From positions 100,778-164,777 of the forward strand of contig NZ_LIPV01000009.1 of assembly GCF_001418255.1 (NCBI RefSeq): DNA of 64,000 nucleotides, read 5' to 3'. Position numbers and translations under genes: made by a program. Under the pieces are notes generated by a model, which was given only the letters and a program-made list of their open reading frames with translations, was not told the origin of the DNA and made no database searches. The number at the start of each line of letters is the position of its first letter. The first letter of the stretch is position 1. This document shows, one piece after another, positions 36,155-45,948 of this stretch. The DNA comes from Thiomonas bhubaneswarensis (GTDB taxonomy: Bacteria > Pseudomonadota > Gammaproteobacteria > Burkholderiales > Burkholderiaceae_C).

Positions 36155-37969
36155 TCAACGCCCCATGACCGTCTGATCGAGGTGGCGCTCGCGCCAAGCT
36201 TTCAACAGATCGCTGCGCGTGAGCATGCCGATCACGCGGCTGCCGTTCGCGCCACTGACGACGGGCAGGCGACCGATGTCCTCGACCGTCATCAGCCGCA
36301 GGGCTTCGGCCAAGGTGTTCTGGGGGTGCACACAAAGGGGCCGCCGGGTGATCAGCGAAGACAGAGGCTGTGCTGGGTTCGTCCCACTTCTGAAGACATC
36401 CTTTCGCGTCACCACGCCAACGATATGGTCGACCTCATCGAGCACGGCATACCCCTGGTGCCTGCTGCCGTCGGCATCGACCTCCAGCCAGGCACGCACT
36501 TGTGCCACTGTTTGCGTCGCACGCAGCGTGATCGGAGCGTGACTGGCATGGTCGCGCACCAAGGCCTGGGAAAAGAGATCCGCGGTGTAGTCGGTTGGCA
36601 CGCGCACCCCACGGCGCGCGATTTTCTCGGTCATGATGGTCTGCGGCATCAACAGGATGGAGACCAGATAGGCGGCACCGCAGCCAATGAGCAGCGGCAG
36701 AAGGGCAGGCATCTGCCAAGTGGTTTCCAGCGCGAACAATACGGACATGAACAAGGCGCGCGATGCACCGGCGAACACCGCCGCCATCCCCACCAGCGCC
36801 GCCAGCTCTGGACTGAGACCGATCTGTGGAAACAGTGCCGCCACGGCATGGCCCAGTGCGGCGCCAAGGCAGGCGCCCACGGTCATCAAGGGGGCAAGTG
36901 TGCCGCCCGAGGTGCCGCTGCCCAGGGCGATGGTCCACGACACCAGTTTGGCAGCGCCCAGGAGCCACAGCGCCGAACCAACCAAGACCGTGCCCGAAAG
37001 CGCATCGGTGATGTTGCCGTAACCCACACCCAGGGTGCGCGGCTGCCACCAGCCGATCAGCCCCACCGCCACGGCGCCCAGCGCGGGCCACCACATCCAG
37101 TGCAATGGGAGATGTTCAAAGGCGTCTTCGACGGCATACACCGCGCGGGTGATGAGCACCGCGACCAGGCCCACGACGGCCCCCAGGGGCAAACAAGCAA
37201 AGATGGCCCCCGCATGCGGCAAAGCCAGCGGTGGGATGGAAAAGAATGGAGTGAATCCATCGAAAATCGCACGCGTCACGGCCGCCGCGCCACAGGCAAG
37301 CAGCACGGGCAGAAACGACGCCGGGCGGTATTCGAACAACAGCAGTTCGATGGCCAGCGCCACGGAAGCCAGCGGCGTTCCGAAGACTGCCGTCATACCG
37401 GCCGCGGCGCCCGCAGCGAGCAAGACCTTGCGCTCGTCGGGGGTCAGCGGAATCCATTGCCCCAGTACCGAACCAAGGGCGCCGCCGGTAGCGATGATCG
37501 GCCCCTCGGCGCCGAACGGGCCGCCCGTGCCAATGGAGATCGCTGCCGACAAGGGCTTGAGGATAAGTACGCGCAGCGGGATGCGGCTGCGGTTGAGCAA
37601 GATTTGCTCCATGGCTTCGGGGATGCCATGCCCCCGAATCGCCGGTGAGCCGTACCGCGCCATGAAGCCGACGATCAGCGCCCCGACCACGGGCACGGCG
37701 ATGACCCAGGCGCCAAGACTGTTGTGCGCCGGATCAGTCAACGTCCAGCCGATGCGCCCCTGAAAGGCCAGGTGGGTGATGAGACCGATCAGGGCCAGCA
37801 AGGCCTGGGCAATGAAGCTGGCTATGACGCCGACGCCGATGGCCAACAGGCAGATGAACAGGGTGCGTCGATTCACACCGCTCGAATGGGTGCCGATGTG
37901 AGCGGATTGCAGCGGGACGTCCAGTGAATATTCCTCAGGACGCGCGGTCGTGGGCTTTGAAAGGGCCAT
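36155..37969 (-). CDS. ClC-type chloride channel/antiporter with CBS domains
   Basis: A 604-residue membrane protein with about 10-12 hydrophobic segments. ClC selectivity-filter elements are visible: GTGGPFGAEGPII (holding the gating glutamate in place of the GREGP form), LGSGTSGGTLAPLMTVGA, and GMAAVFAGASRALF. The C-terminal 130 residues carry two CBS domains (GYAVLDEVDHIVGVVTRKDV and DIGRLPVVSGANGSRVIGML), which bind adenine nucleotides in other ClCs. The ATG at 37969 is followed by a basic N-terminus. Confidence 0.92.
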   Translation of the reverse strand: MALSKPTTARPEEYSLDVPLQSAHIGTHSSGVNRRTLFICLLAIGVGVIASFIAQALLALIGLITHLAFQGRIGWTLTDPAHNSLGAWVIAVPVVGALIVGFMARYGSPAIRGHGIPEAMEQILLNRSRIPLRVLILKPLSAAISIGTGGPFGAEGPIIATGGALGSVLGQWIPLTPDERKVLLAAGAAAGMTAVFGTPLASVALAIELLLFEYRPASFLPVLLACGAAAVTRAIFDGFTPFFSIPPLALPHAGAIFACLPLGAVVGLVAVLITRAVYAVEDAFEHLPLHWMWWPALGAVAVGLIGWWQPRTLGVGYGNITDALSGTVLVGSALWLLGAAKLVSWTIALGSGTSGGTLAPLMTVGACLGAALGHAVAALFPQIGLSPELAALVGMAAVFAGASRALFMSVLFALETTWQMPALLPLLIGCGAAYLVSILLMPQTIMTEKIARRGVRVPTDYTADLFSQALVRDHASHAPITLRATQTVAQVRAWLEVDADGSRHQGYAVLDEVDHIVGVVTRKDVFRSGTNPAQPLSSLITRRPLCVHPQNTLAEALRLMTVEDIGRLPVVSGANGSRVIGMLTRSDLLKAWRERHLDQTVMGR

Positions 37970-38091
37970 GTCGGTCGGATCGGTTGAAAGATCGTGTCCA
38001 AACCGCGACCGATCTGGCCTCAGCTCGGTCCGTGAGTTCAGAATACCGAATCCTTGGCTGTCCGGTTGTATCGAAACGCTGCGAAAAAGCG

Positions 38092-38260
38092 CTACCGATG
38101 CCACAACGCCGCGTAGAAGCGGTCTTTGCCGAAAGACCAGACATGGCCTTCGGGATCGAGGGCTTCGTAGCCGCGCGCCCCCGCTGCGACGGCCGTCCTG
38201 TCGTGGATAGCTGGGTCGTCGACGCACATGCTCAGTGCATGCGACTCGCGCCCAGCTCCT
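38092..38260 (-). pseudogene. Fragment of a VOC (glyoxalase-like) protein
   Basis: In the 306-bp gap between cobA and the ClC gene, one - strand frame reads ESHALSMCVDDPAIHDRTAV then AAGARGYEALDPEGHVWSFG and ends at a TAG. DPEGHVWSFG is the typical C-terminal end of VOC metalloproteins. The N-terminal half is gone and the middle looks internally shortened. The piece lacks a start and is best read as a gene remnant. Confidence 0.45.
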
Positions 38261-38275
38261 CAAGCCCGGCGGCTC

Positions 38276-39076
38276 CTAGGCGACCCGACTCAACGCGGCT
38301 TCCTGCAATTCTGCGGCCAGGAATTGTGCGACGTCGGACCCCATCGCACTCTCGGCGACGTCGCCGACGATCATGACGCAGGGGCTGGTCAAACCGCTTG
38401 CTTCAAGGCTTTGCGACAGCCAGCCCAGGCGGGTACGCAGGCGGCGCTCGGCCGCGCAACTCGCCGACTGCACCAGCAAGACAGGAGTGTGAGTCGCCAT
38501 GCCCCCTTCGAGCAAGGACTGCTCGATGGTCTGAACCGTGGACACACCCATGTAGATCACCAGGGTCAGTCCACTGCGGGCCAGCGCGGCCCAGTCCACA
38601 TGGTTGTCGGCCGCGGCATGGCCTGTCACGAAGGCGACGCCGCGGGCATGCTCGCGATGCGTGAGCGAGAGGTTCGACGACGCCGCCGCGGCAACGCCTG
38701 CCGTGATGCCGGGCACGACTTCGACGGCGATGCCCGCAGCTCGGAGCGCTTCGATTTCTTCGCCCCCACGGCCGAACAGCAGCGGGTCGCCCCCCTTGAT
38801 GCGCACCACCCGCGCGCCGCGCAGCGCTTCACTCACCATCAGCTTCTCGATGAAGGCTTGCGGGGTACTGGCGCAGCCTCCGCGCTTGCCGACATGCACG
38901 ATGCGGCAGTCTGCTGGCAGATGCTGGAGGCAAGCATCGCTGACCAGATCGTCCACGAGCGCCACGCTGGCTTGCTGCAAGACGCGCACCGCCTTGAGGG
39001 TGAGCAGCTCCGGGTCTCCCGGACCGGCGCCGACGAGGTAAACGGGGGGGCGGGCGATTTCAAGGGGTTGGGACAT
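38276..39076 (-). CDS. cobA: Uroporphyrinogen-III C-methyltransferase (SUMT)
   Basis: A 266-residue SAM-dependent enzyme making precorrin-2, the first step from uroporphyrinogen III toward siroheme. Hallmarks: VYLVGAGPGDPELLTLKAV at residues 12-30, VHVGKRGG, RIKGGDPLLFGRGGEE, and VVPGITAGVAAAA. It lacks the CysG dehydrogenase/ferrochelatase N-terminal part. The start overlaps the trpD2-like gene by 17 bp, so it closes the nitrate assimilation operon, supplying the siroheme pathway for NirB. Confidence 0.96.
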   Translation of the reverse strand: MSQPLEIARPPVYLVGAGPGDPELLTLKAVRVLQQASVALVDDLVSDACLQHLPADCRIVHVGKRGGCASTPQAFIEKLMVSEALRGARVVRIKGGDPLLFGRGGEEIEALRAAGIAVEVVPGITAGVAAAASSNLSLTHREHARGVAFVTGHAAADNHVDWAALARSGLTLVIYMGVSTVQTIEQSLLEGGMATHTPVLLVQSASCAAERRLRTRLGWLSQSLEASGLTSPCVMIVGDVAESAMGSDVAQFLAAELQEAALSRVA

Positions 39077-40130
39077 GGCGTGGACTCGTGGTCAGTGGTG
39101 ACGTGGCGGCACCCAGGGCGCGCACGCGGGCGGAGGCTGCGCCCGAGCCAGCGAAGGATTCGCACATGGCGCGGATGCAGGCGGCCTGTCGCGCCAGGGG
39201 CTCGGGCGGGAGTCTGTAGCCATCGAGAATGGCGTGAATCCATTGGGCGCTGGCGCGCAGATCGAGGCCGTCGGGCAGGTCGGTTGGCGGCGTGAAGGGT
39301 GCCCCGACGGGCCAGGTCTGAACCTGTCCATCGGCATGCAGACCCAGTCGCTCCGCATCGCGGTTGGGATGGGCCACGGCCTCGCCCTCGCAGCCGCGCA
39401 TCAACAGGGTGGGCTGGCGCAGCGCAAGCAACACGTCCTGCATCAGTCGCGCATATTCCGGATGGGTGTAGGCGGTCACCAGCAGGCTGGGCGACTGCAG
39501 CGGGTTGAGCATCTTGACCACCGAATGCCCGCCGTTGCGCACGCCGAGCACATGGCGCCATTGCAGCAGGCGGTCGAGTGCCGGGCTGAGCGTGGACAGG
39601 GGCAGCAGTACCGCGTCGTTCTGTTCGAGCGCGTGCTGCGCTTCTTCCACACTGTTGGCGATACGCATGCCCAGCTCCTGCCACAGCGGCGCGGTGGACA
39701 GGCGGCCCGACTCGGCGGACGGGGCGTCGATCACCAGCACGGGCATGCCCTGCTCGCGCAGCAGCGAGGCCAGCAGCGGCACCTGGTTGGGCAGGCGGCG
39801 CGCACCGTTGGCGCTGGGGATGACCACTACCTGGCGTTTGGTGCGCACATGCATGTGCGGCATGGCGTCGCGCACGGCCAGGGCGAAGCCTTCGAGTTCT
39901 TCGGCGCTCTCGCCCTTCATGCGCAGAGACAGCAGCACCGCGCCGAGCTGCGCGTCGGACAGTTCGCGTCGCAGCAGCCAGCCCATGAGGGTGCGGGCCT
40001 GCTCGCGCTCCAGACTGCGGCTGCCGTGGGCGCCGCGGCCGATGAGGCGCAGCATGGGCACGACGTCCGGGTTAAAGCGGCCCGGCCCGGTGTCCAGCGC
40101 GATAGGGTGTGAGGCTGCGGGGTTGAACAT
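39060..40130 (-). CDS. TrpD2/YbiB-like anthranilate phosphoribosyltransferase homologue
   Basis: A 356-residue protein of the nucleoside phosphorylase III/TrpD fold: MLRLIGRGAHGSRSLEREQA, LMGWLLRRELSDAQLGAVLL, and GVRNGGHSVVKMLNP. YbiB-like members are reported to bind nucleic acids rather than to make tryptophan. The ATG at 40130 follows AGGAGG; a TTG at 40160 is an alternative. A gene of this family between nasA and the siroheme methyltransferase is a recurring arrangement in betaproteobacteria; its role in nitrate assimilation is unknown. Confidence 0.8.
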   Translation of the reverse strand: MFNPAASHPIALDTGPGRFNPDVVPMLRLIGRGAHGSRSLEREQARTLMGWLLRRELSDAQLGAVLLSLRMKGESAEELEGFALAVRDAMPHMHVRTKRQVVVIPSANGARRLPNQVPLLASLLREQGMPVLVIDAPSAESGRLSTAPLWQELGMRIANSVEEAQHALEQNDAVLLPLSTLSPALDRLLQWRHVLGVRNGGHSVVKMLNPLQSPSLLVTAYTHPEYARLMQDVLLALRQPTLLMRGCEGEAVAHPNRDAERLGLHADGQVQTWPVGAPFTPPTDLPDGLDLRASAQWIHAILDGYRLPPEPLARQAACIRAMCESFAGSGAASARVRALGAATSPLTTSPRHVPTP

Positions 40131-40163
40131 GGCGACGTCCTCCTGATCGATTCGCCGCAAGAT

Positions 40164-43031
40164 TCAGGCCGGAACCGGCGCGGCGTCGCGTACCAGGCGC
40201 CGCAGCTCGGGCAGGCAGGAACCGCAGTTGGTGCCGCACTTGAGCCGGGCCTGCAACGCAGCCAGGCGCGCGGCGTCGTCGCCTTGCAGGGTGGGCAGCA
40301 GGGCGTCGATCTGGTGCTGGCGCACGTCGAAGCAGTTGCACACCTGGTGGCTGGTGGATGGCGCATTGCCTGGCGGTGTGGGCGAGGGCAGCAGCAGCCA
40401 GCGGCCGTAGGGCTTGGCGCTGGCTTCGCTTTGCAGCAGTTCGCGCAGCCAACCCTGCGCCACCACGCTGTCGACGGGGCCGGACAGCAGCGCGGCGTCG
40501 AGCGCCTCGCCATTCAGGCGCACGGCGCGGCGCACGCCGCGGCCGGGGTCGGCGTAATGCAGCGCGGCGCCGCCCTGCACGCCGAAATGGGTGTCGATGC
40601 GCGCCAGCAGCGCGGCCTCGGGCGCGCCGCGCGCGGCGGCGCGCAGCAGCAGGCCGGTGCGATGGCGGCCGAAGGGCACGCACAGCACGAAGGGCAGATC
40701 GGCCAGTTCGCGCATCAGCGTGGCGCGCAGCGTCTGGGCGCTTTCCTCGGGCATCCAGGCGAAGGCGGCGAGGTGCCAGGGCAGGTTGGCGGCCTCCACC
40801 CGCACCGCGCTGTGCTTGAGCTCGGGCTGGAACGAATGGGGGTCGAGCGCGGGCAGGGTCAGGCCGTTGACGCCCAGCCGCGCCACGCCTTCGGCATTGC
40901 GCCCGGCGAGGTATTCGGCGCCCCAGTGCATGGCGATGAAGGCCTGGCCGGGGCGCACGGTGTCGGTGGCGCGGGCGGGCAGCAGCAGATCGCCGCGGCG
41001 CGAAGCCACGCGCACCAATTCGCCGTCGCGCAGGCCGCGCCGCGCCAGTTCAGTGGGGTGCAGGTCGATGCTGGGCTCGGGGGCGTGGCTGAACAGCCGC
41101 GGCACCGAGCCGGTGCGGGTCATGCCATGCCACTGGTCGCGCAGCCGTCCGGTGGTCAGCGCCAGGGGATAGCGGGCGTCGCAGGGTTCGGCCACGGGCT
41201 TGAAGGGCTGGGCGAAGAAGCGGGCGCGGCCATCGGCGGTGGGGAAGATGCCGTCGGCGTAGAGCCGCGCCTTGCCGCCACTTGCGCCCTGCGGATAGGG
41301 CCATTGTTGCGGGCCGTCGCGTTCCAGCGCGGCCCAGCTCAGGCCGGTGATGTCGAGGTCGCGGCCGCGGGTGCTTTCGCGGTGCTCGTTCCACACGGCT
41401 TCGGGCGTGGCATAGGGAAACAGGGTGAGCCTGCCGTTCAGCCTGGCGGGCAGCAGCGCTTCGAGGCGACGGGCGAAGTCTGTGGCGATGGCCCAGTCGT
41501 CGCGTGCCGCACCGGGCGCGGCGGTGGCGGCGCGCACACGGCTGATGCGGCGCTCGGAGTTGGTGACGGTGCCTTCCTTTTCGCCCCAGGTGGTGGCAGG
41601 CAGCAGCAGATCGCCGTAGGGCACGGTGGCGGCGGTGGCGTAGACCTCCTGCACCACGACGAACTCGGCACGCTCCAGCGCGCGGCGCACCATGGCCTGG
41701 TCTGGCAGCGACTGCGCCGGGTTGGTGCAAGCGATCCACAGCGCCTTCACCTCGCCGTCGGCCGCAGCCTGGAACAGTTCGATGGCGGTCTTGCCGCGGC
41801 TTGCTGGCACGTCGGCCACGCCCCACAGCGCGGCCACTTCGGCGCGGTGTTCGGGGTTGGCCAGGTCGCGATGGGCCGACAGCAGATTGGCCATGCCGCC
41901 CACTTCGCGCCCCCCCATGGCGTTGGGCTGGCCGGTGAGCGAGAACGGCCCGGCCCCGGGCTTGCCGATCTGGCCGCAGGCCAGGTGCAGGTTGATGAGC
42001 CCGGCGTTCTTCGCCGTGCCGCTGCTGGACTGGTTCAGACCCTGGCAATACATCGACAGCGTGGGCTGGCGCGCTTGCACCGAGCCACTGGGCGCGCCGA
42101 GGGCGAACCAGCGCGCGGCGGTCACGATGTCGTCGGCCTTGAGGCCGCACAGATTGGCGGCCACCGCCGGGCTCATGTCGCGCACCAGATCGCGCAGCGC
42201 GGCAAAGCCGCTGGTGTGCGCGGCGATAAAGGCGGGGTCGATCAGGTCTTCCCACACCATGACGTGCAGCATGGCATGAAATAGCGCCACATCGGTGCCG
42301 GGCAGAAGCTGCAGGTGCAGGTCGGCGAGTTCGGCGGTTTCGGTACGGCGCGGATCGACCACGACGATGCGCATCTCGGGCCGCCGCGCCTTGGCCTGCT
42401 CGATGCGGCGAAACGCAATGGGGTGCGACCACGCCGCGTTGCTGCCGACGAAGAACAGACAGGCGGCGTGGTCGATGTCCTCATAGGCGCAAGGCGGGGC
42501 GTCGGCGCCCAGCGTGGCCTTGTATCCGGCCACCGCGCTGCTCATGCACACCCGGGAATTGGTGTCGACGTTGTTGGTGCCGATCAGACCCTTGGCCAGC
42601 TTGTTGAAGACGTAATAGTCCTCGGTGAGCATCTGGCCGGAGATGTAGAAACCCACGCTGTCGGGGCCGTGTGCAGTGATGAGATCGGCAAAGCGCTGCG
42701 CGGCATGGTCGAGCGCGGTGTCCCAGCTCACGGGGTTGCGCGGGGCGTCGCGCCGGGTGCGCAGCTCAGGCTGCAACAGGCGCACCTGCGGGGCCAACTC
42801 GGGCTTTGTGGTGAGATGCAGCGTGCTGCCCTTGGTGCACAGGCGGCCGAAGTTGGCCGGGTGGCCGGGGTCGCCGCGCACGCCGGTGATGCGCCCGCCC
42901 TCGCTCTCGATCAGCACGCCGCAGCCCACGCCGCAGTAGGGGCAGGTGGAGCGGGTGACGCGCGGCGCACTGGCGTCTTCCCCGGCGGGGACGATGGCGA
43001 TGCTGCGGGCAGGGAGATCGGCGGCGTTCAT
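40164..43031 (-). CDS. nasA: Assimilatory nitrate reductase catalytic subunit
   Basis: A 955-residue cytoplasmic molybdenum enzyme. The N-terminal 4Fe-4S motif is CPYCGVGCGV (Cys30, 33, 37) with a fourth cysteine in GRLCTKG. The Mo-bisMGD domains follow, with LTGQPNAMGGREVGGMANLL a typical NapA/NasA segment. The C-terminal 60 residues form a BFD-like 2Fe-2S domain (CNCFDVRQHQIDALL, CGTNCGSCLPELRRLV), characteristic of NasA. It accepts electrons and reduces nitrate to nitrite for NirBD. The ATG at 43031 lies 13 bp after nirD. Confidence 0.95.
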   Translation of the reverse strand: MNAADLPARSIAIVPAGEDASAPRVTRSTCPYCGVGCGVLIESEGGRITGVRGDPGHPANFGRLCTKGSTLHLTTKPELAPQVRLLQPELRTRRDAPRNPVSWDTALDHAAQRFADLITAHGPDSVGFYISGQMLTEDYYVFNKLAKGLIGTNNVDTNSRVCMSSAVAGYKATLGADAPPCAYEDIDHAACLFFVGSNAAWSHPIAFRRIEQAKARRPEMRIVVVDPRRTETAELADLHLQLLPGTDVALFHAMLHVMVWEDLIDPAFIAAHTSGFAALRDLVRDMSPAVAANLCGLKADDIVTAARWFALGAPSGSVQARQPTLSMYCQGLNQSSSGTAKNAGLINLHLACGQIGKPGAGPFSLTGQPNAMGGREVGGMANLLSAHRDLANPEHRAEVAALWGVADVPASRGKTAIELFQAAADGEVKALWIACTNPAQSLPDQAMVRRALERAEFVVVQEVYATAATVPYGDLLLPATTWGEKEGTVTNSERRISRVRAATAAPGAARDDWAIATDFARRLEALLPARLNGRLTLFPYATPEAVWNEHRESTRGRDLDITGLSWAALERDGPQQWPYPQGASGGKARLYADGIFPTADGRARFFAQPFKPVAEPCDARYPLALTTGRLRDQWHGMTRTGSVPRLFSHAPEPSIDLHPTELARRGLRDGELVRVASRRGDLLLPARATDTVRPGQAFIAMHWGAEYLAGRNAEGVARLGVNGLTLPALDPHSFQPELKHSAVRVEAANLPWHLAAFAWMPEESAQTLRATLMRELADLPFVLCVPFGRHRTGLLLRAAARGAPEAALLARIDTHFGVQGGAALHYADPGRGVRRAVRLNGEALDAALLSGPVDSVVAQGWLRELLQSEASAKPYGRWLLLPSPTPPGNAPSTSHQVCNCFDVRQHQIDALLPTLQGDDAARLAALQARLKCGTNCGSCLPELRRLVRDAAPVPA

Positions 43032-43044
43032 AGCGTGTGGCGGC

Positions 43045-43431
43045 TTACTGCGCGCAGGTCGCGCCCTCGCACTGCGCGGTGCGCATCGCGGCAATCGGCG
43101 CGTGCAGTTGATCGCTGCGCAGATAGACCCGATCGCCTTCCACCTTGACGGCGAACGCCGGGGTGCAGCCTTCGTCGGGCGCCCTGGCGCGGCCGTCTTC
43201 CAGGCGGATGGTCCAGTTGTGCAGCGGGCAGGCCACGGCGTCGCCGAGCACGATGCCCTGGCTCAACGGGCCACCCTTGTGCGGGCAGCGGTCGAGCAGC
43301 GCGTAGATGCGATCGGCCTCGGCGCGGAACACGGCGATGTCCACGCCGTCGGGGCGGCGCACGCGGCGCGCGCCCAGCGCGGGGATGTCGTCGATGCGGC
43401 AGACGACGATCCATTCGGTCGAGCGGTTCAT
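43045..43431 (-). CDS. nirD: Nitrite reductase small subunit, Rieske type
   Basis: A 128-residue Rieske-fold protein. Both 2Fe-2S ligand pairs are intact: Cys49 and His51 in CPHKGGPLSQG, Cys68 and His71 in CPLHNW. Many enteric NirD proteins have lost these residues, so this one should carry a cluster. It pairs with NirB. Its ATG overlaps the nirB stop by 4 bp. Confidence 0.93.
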   Translation of the reverse strand: MNRSTEWIVVCRIDDIPALGARRVRRPDGVDIAVFRAEADRIYALLDRCPHKGGPLSQGIVLGDAVACPLHNWTIRLEDGRARAPDEGCTPAFAVKVEGDRVYLRSDQLHAPIAAMRTAQCEGATCAQ

Positions 43432-45887
43432 GCCGGTTCTCCTTGGGTCGTTGCGACGGGCACGATGGGGATGAACTGCCGCGTATCCACCTGGGCCTCC
43501 TCGAACTCGAACCACGGGTCGGGTTCGCCCTGCAGCGCGAACTGCAGCCGCTCCCACAAGGCCTTGCGGCCCTCGGCGTCGTCGAGCACGCGCTGCTTCA
43601 CATAGTCGAGCCCGACGCGGCCCACGTAATGCACGGTGCGCTCCAGATACCAGCCCTCCTCGCGGTAGAGCTGAATGAAGGCGCCGGTGTATTCCAGCAC
43701 CTCTTCCTGCGTCTTGAGCTTGACCAGGAACTGCGCCACCTCGGTCTTGATGCCGCCGTTGCCCGCCACATACATCTCCCAGCCGGAATCGACGCCGATG
43801 ATGCCCACGTCCTTGATGCCGGCCTCGGCGCAATTGCGCGGGCAGCCGCTGACGGCGAACTTCACCTTGTGCGGGGCGTACATTCGCCAGGTGGCACGCT
43901 CCAGAATCTTGCCCATGGTCGTGCTGTCCTGCGTGCCGAAGCGGCACCATTCGCTGCCCACACAGGTCTTCACCGTGCGCAGCGCCTTGGCGTAGGCGTG
44001 GCCGCTGGGCATGCCGATGTCGCGCCACACCGCCTGCAAATCTTCCTTCTTCACGCCCAGCAGGTCGATGCGCTGGCCGCCGGTGACCTTCACCGTGGGG
44101 ATGGCGTATTTGTCCACCACGTCGGCGATGCGGCGCAGCTCCGCCGCGCTGGTCTCGCCGCCCCACATGCGAGGAATCACACTGTAAGTGCCGTCCTTCT
44201 GGATGTTGGCGTGGCTGCGCTCGTTGATGAAACGGCTCTGCGGGTCGTCCTTCGCCTCGTGTGGCCAGGTGGAGATGAGGTAGTAGTTCAGCGCCGGGCG
44301 GCAGCTCGAACAACCTGCCGGGGTACGCCAGCCGAGGGTTTGCATGACCTCGGGGATGCTCAGCAGATGCTGCTCGCGGATGGCGTCGCGCACGTCCTGG
44401 TGGCTGGCTTCGGTGCAGCCGCACATGGCCTTTTTCTTCGGTGCGGCGGAGTAGTCGCCACCGGCGGTGAACATCAGGATCTGCTCGACCAGGCCCGTGC
44501 ACGAGCCGCAGCTGGCGCTGGCCTTGGTGTGCTTGCGCACCTCTTCCAGGGTGAACAGACCCTTGTCCTTGATGGCCTTGACGATGGCGCCCTTGCACAC
44601 GCCGTTGCAGCCGCAGACCTCGTCACTGTCGGCCATGGCCGCCGCCTTGTTCTGGCCCTGGTGGCCGGCGTCGCCCAGGTGGCTCTCGCCGAACATCAGC
44701 TTGTCGCGGATGTCGTGCACGGTGCGGCCTTCGCGCAGCAGCTTGAAGTACCACGAGCCGTCGACCGTGTCGCCATACAAGCAGGCGCCCACCAGCTTGT
44801 CGCCCTGGATCACCAAGCGTTTGTACACGCCGGAAAACGGGTCGGACAGCACGATGTCCTCGCAGCCCTCGCCGCCCATGAAGTTGCCCGCCGAGAACAG
44901 GTCGATACCGGTGACCTTGAGCTTGGTGCTGGTCTGGCTGCCGGTGTAGCGGCCGATGCCCATCTGTGCCAGATGGTTAGCCACCACCTTGCCCTGCTCG
45001 AACAGTGGCGCCACCAGGCCGTAGGCGATGCCACGGTGCGCGGCGCATTCGCCCACGGCGTAGATGCGCGGGTCGGTCACGGTCTGCAGGGTGTCGCTCA
45101 CCACGATGCCGCGATTGCAGTGCAGGCCGGCGCTCTCTGCCAGCGCGGTGTTGGGGCGGATGCCCGCGGCCATCACCACCAGGTCGGCAGGGATCTCGCG
45201 ACCGTCCTTGAACTGCACCGCGCGCACCCGGCCTTGTTCGTTGCCCAGCAGCGCCGCGGTCTGCGCGCCGATGAGGAATTTCAGGCCGCGGTCTTCGAGC
45301 GACTTCTGCAGCAGCTTGCCCGCCACCTCGTCGAGCTGGCGCTCCATCAGCCAGGGCATGATGTGCACCACGCTCACGTCCATGCCGCGCAGCATCAGAC
45401 CGTTGGCCGCCTCCAGCCCGAGCAGACCGCCGCCGATGACCACCGCGTGCCTGTGCACCTTGGCGGCCTCGATCATGGTCTCGGTGTCCTTGATGTCGCG
45501 GTAGGCAATCACGCCATCCAGCTCCTTGCCTGGCACGGGCAGGATGAAGGGCAGCGAGCCGGTGGCCAGCAGCAGCCGGTCGTAAGGCGCCTCGGTGCCG
45601 TCATCGGCGCGCACGATGCGCCTGATGCGGTCGATCGTGATCACCGTCTTGCCGGTGTGCAGGGTGATGCCGTTGTCGGCATACCAGTCCAGCGGGTTGA
45701 GGATGATCTGCTCGATGGTCTGTTCCCCGGCCAGCACCGGCGAGAGCAGTATGCGGTTGTAGTTGGGGTGCGGCTCGGCGCCGAACACGGTGATGTCATA
45801 GAGATCGGGCGCGAGCTTGAGCAGCTCTTCCAGCGCCCGCACCCCGGCCATGCCGTTGCCGACGAGAACGAGTTTGGGTTTGGTCAT
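43428..45887 (-). CDS. nirB: Assimilatory nitrite reductase large subunit (NADH, FAD, siroheme)
   Basis: An 819-residue enzyme reducing nitrite to ammonium. Domain order: FAD/NAD-binding reductase (LVLVGNGMAGVRALEELL at the N-terminus, VVIGGGLLGLEAANGL at about 145), BFD-like 2Fe-2S domains (CGCNGVCKGAIV, CGSCTGLVEQIL), then the sulfite/nitrite reductase ferredoxin and 4Fe-4S/siroheme domains with TCVGSEWCRFG and SGCPRNCAEAG supplying the four cysteines. It requires siroheme from the CobA/CbiX pathway. Confidence 0.97.
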   Translation of the reverse strand: MTKPKLVLVGNGMAGVRALEELLKLAPDLYDITVFGAEPHPNYNRILLSPVLAGEQTIEQIILNPLDWYADNGITLHTGKTVITIDRIRRIVRADDGTEAPYDRLLLATGSLPFILPVPGKELDGVIAYRDIKDTETMIEAAKVHRHAVVIGGGLLGLEAANGLMLRGMDVSVVHIMPWLMERQLDEVAGKLLQKSLEDRGLKFLIGAQTAALLGNEQGRVRAVQFKDGREIPADLVVMAAGIRPNTALAESAGLHCNRGIVVSDTLQTVTDPRIYAVGECAAHRGIAYGLVAPLFEQGKVVANHLAQMGIGRYTGSQTSTKLKVTGIDLFSAGNFMGGEGCEDIVLSDPFSGVYKRLVIQGDKLVGACLYGDTVDGSWYFKLLREGRTVHDIRDKLMFGESHLGDAGHQGQNKAAAMADSDEVCGCNGVCKGAIVKAIKDKGLFTLEEVRKHTKASASCGSCTGLVEQILMFTAGGDYSAAPKKKAMCGCTEASHQDVRDAIREQHLLSIPEVMQTLGWRTPAGCSSCRPALNYYLISTWPHEAKDDPQSRFINERSHANIQKDGTYSVIPRMWGGETSAAELRRIADVVDKYAIPTVKVTGGQRIDLLGVKKEDLQAVWRDIGMPSGHAYAKALRTVKTCVGSEWCRFGTQDSTTMGKILERATWRMYAPHKVKFAVSGCPRNCAEAGIKDVGIIGVDSGWEMYVAGNGGIKTEVAQFLVKLKTQEEVLEYTGAFIQLYREEGWYLERTVHYVGRVGLDYVKQRVLDDAEGRKALWERLQFALQGEPDPWFEFEEAQVDTRQFIPIVPVATTQGEPA

Positions 45888-45948
45888 GATGCGGATTCCG
45901 TGAAGCTTGGCAAGAACGCGGCGCCTGATCGTCGGTTCGTGGCCTGCG

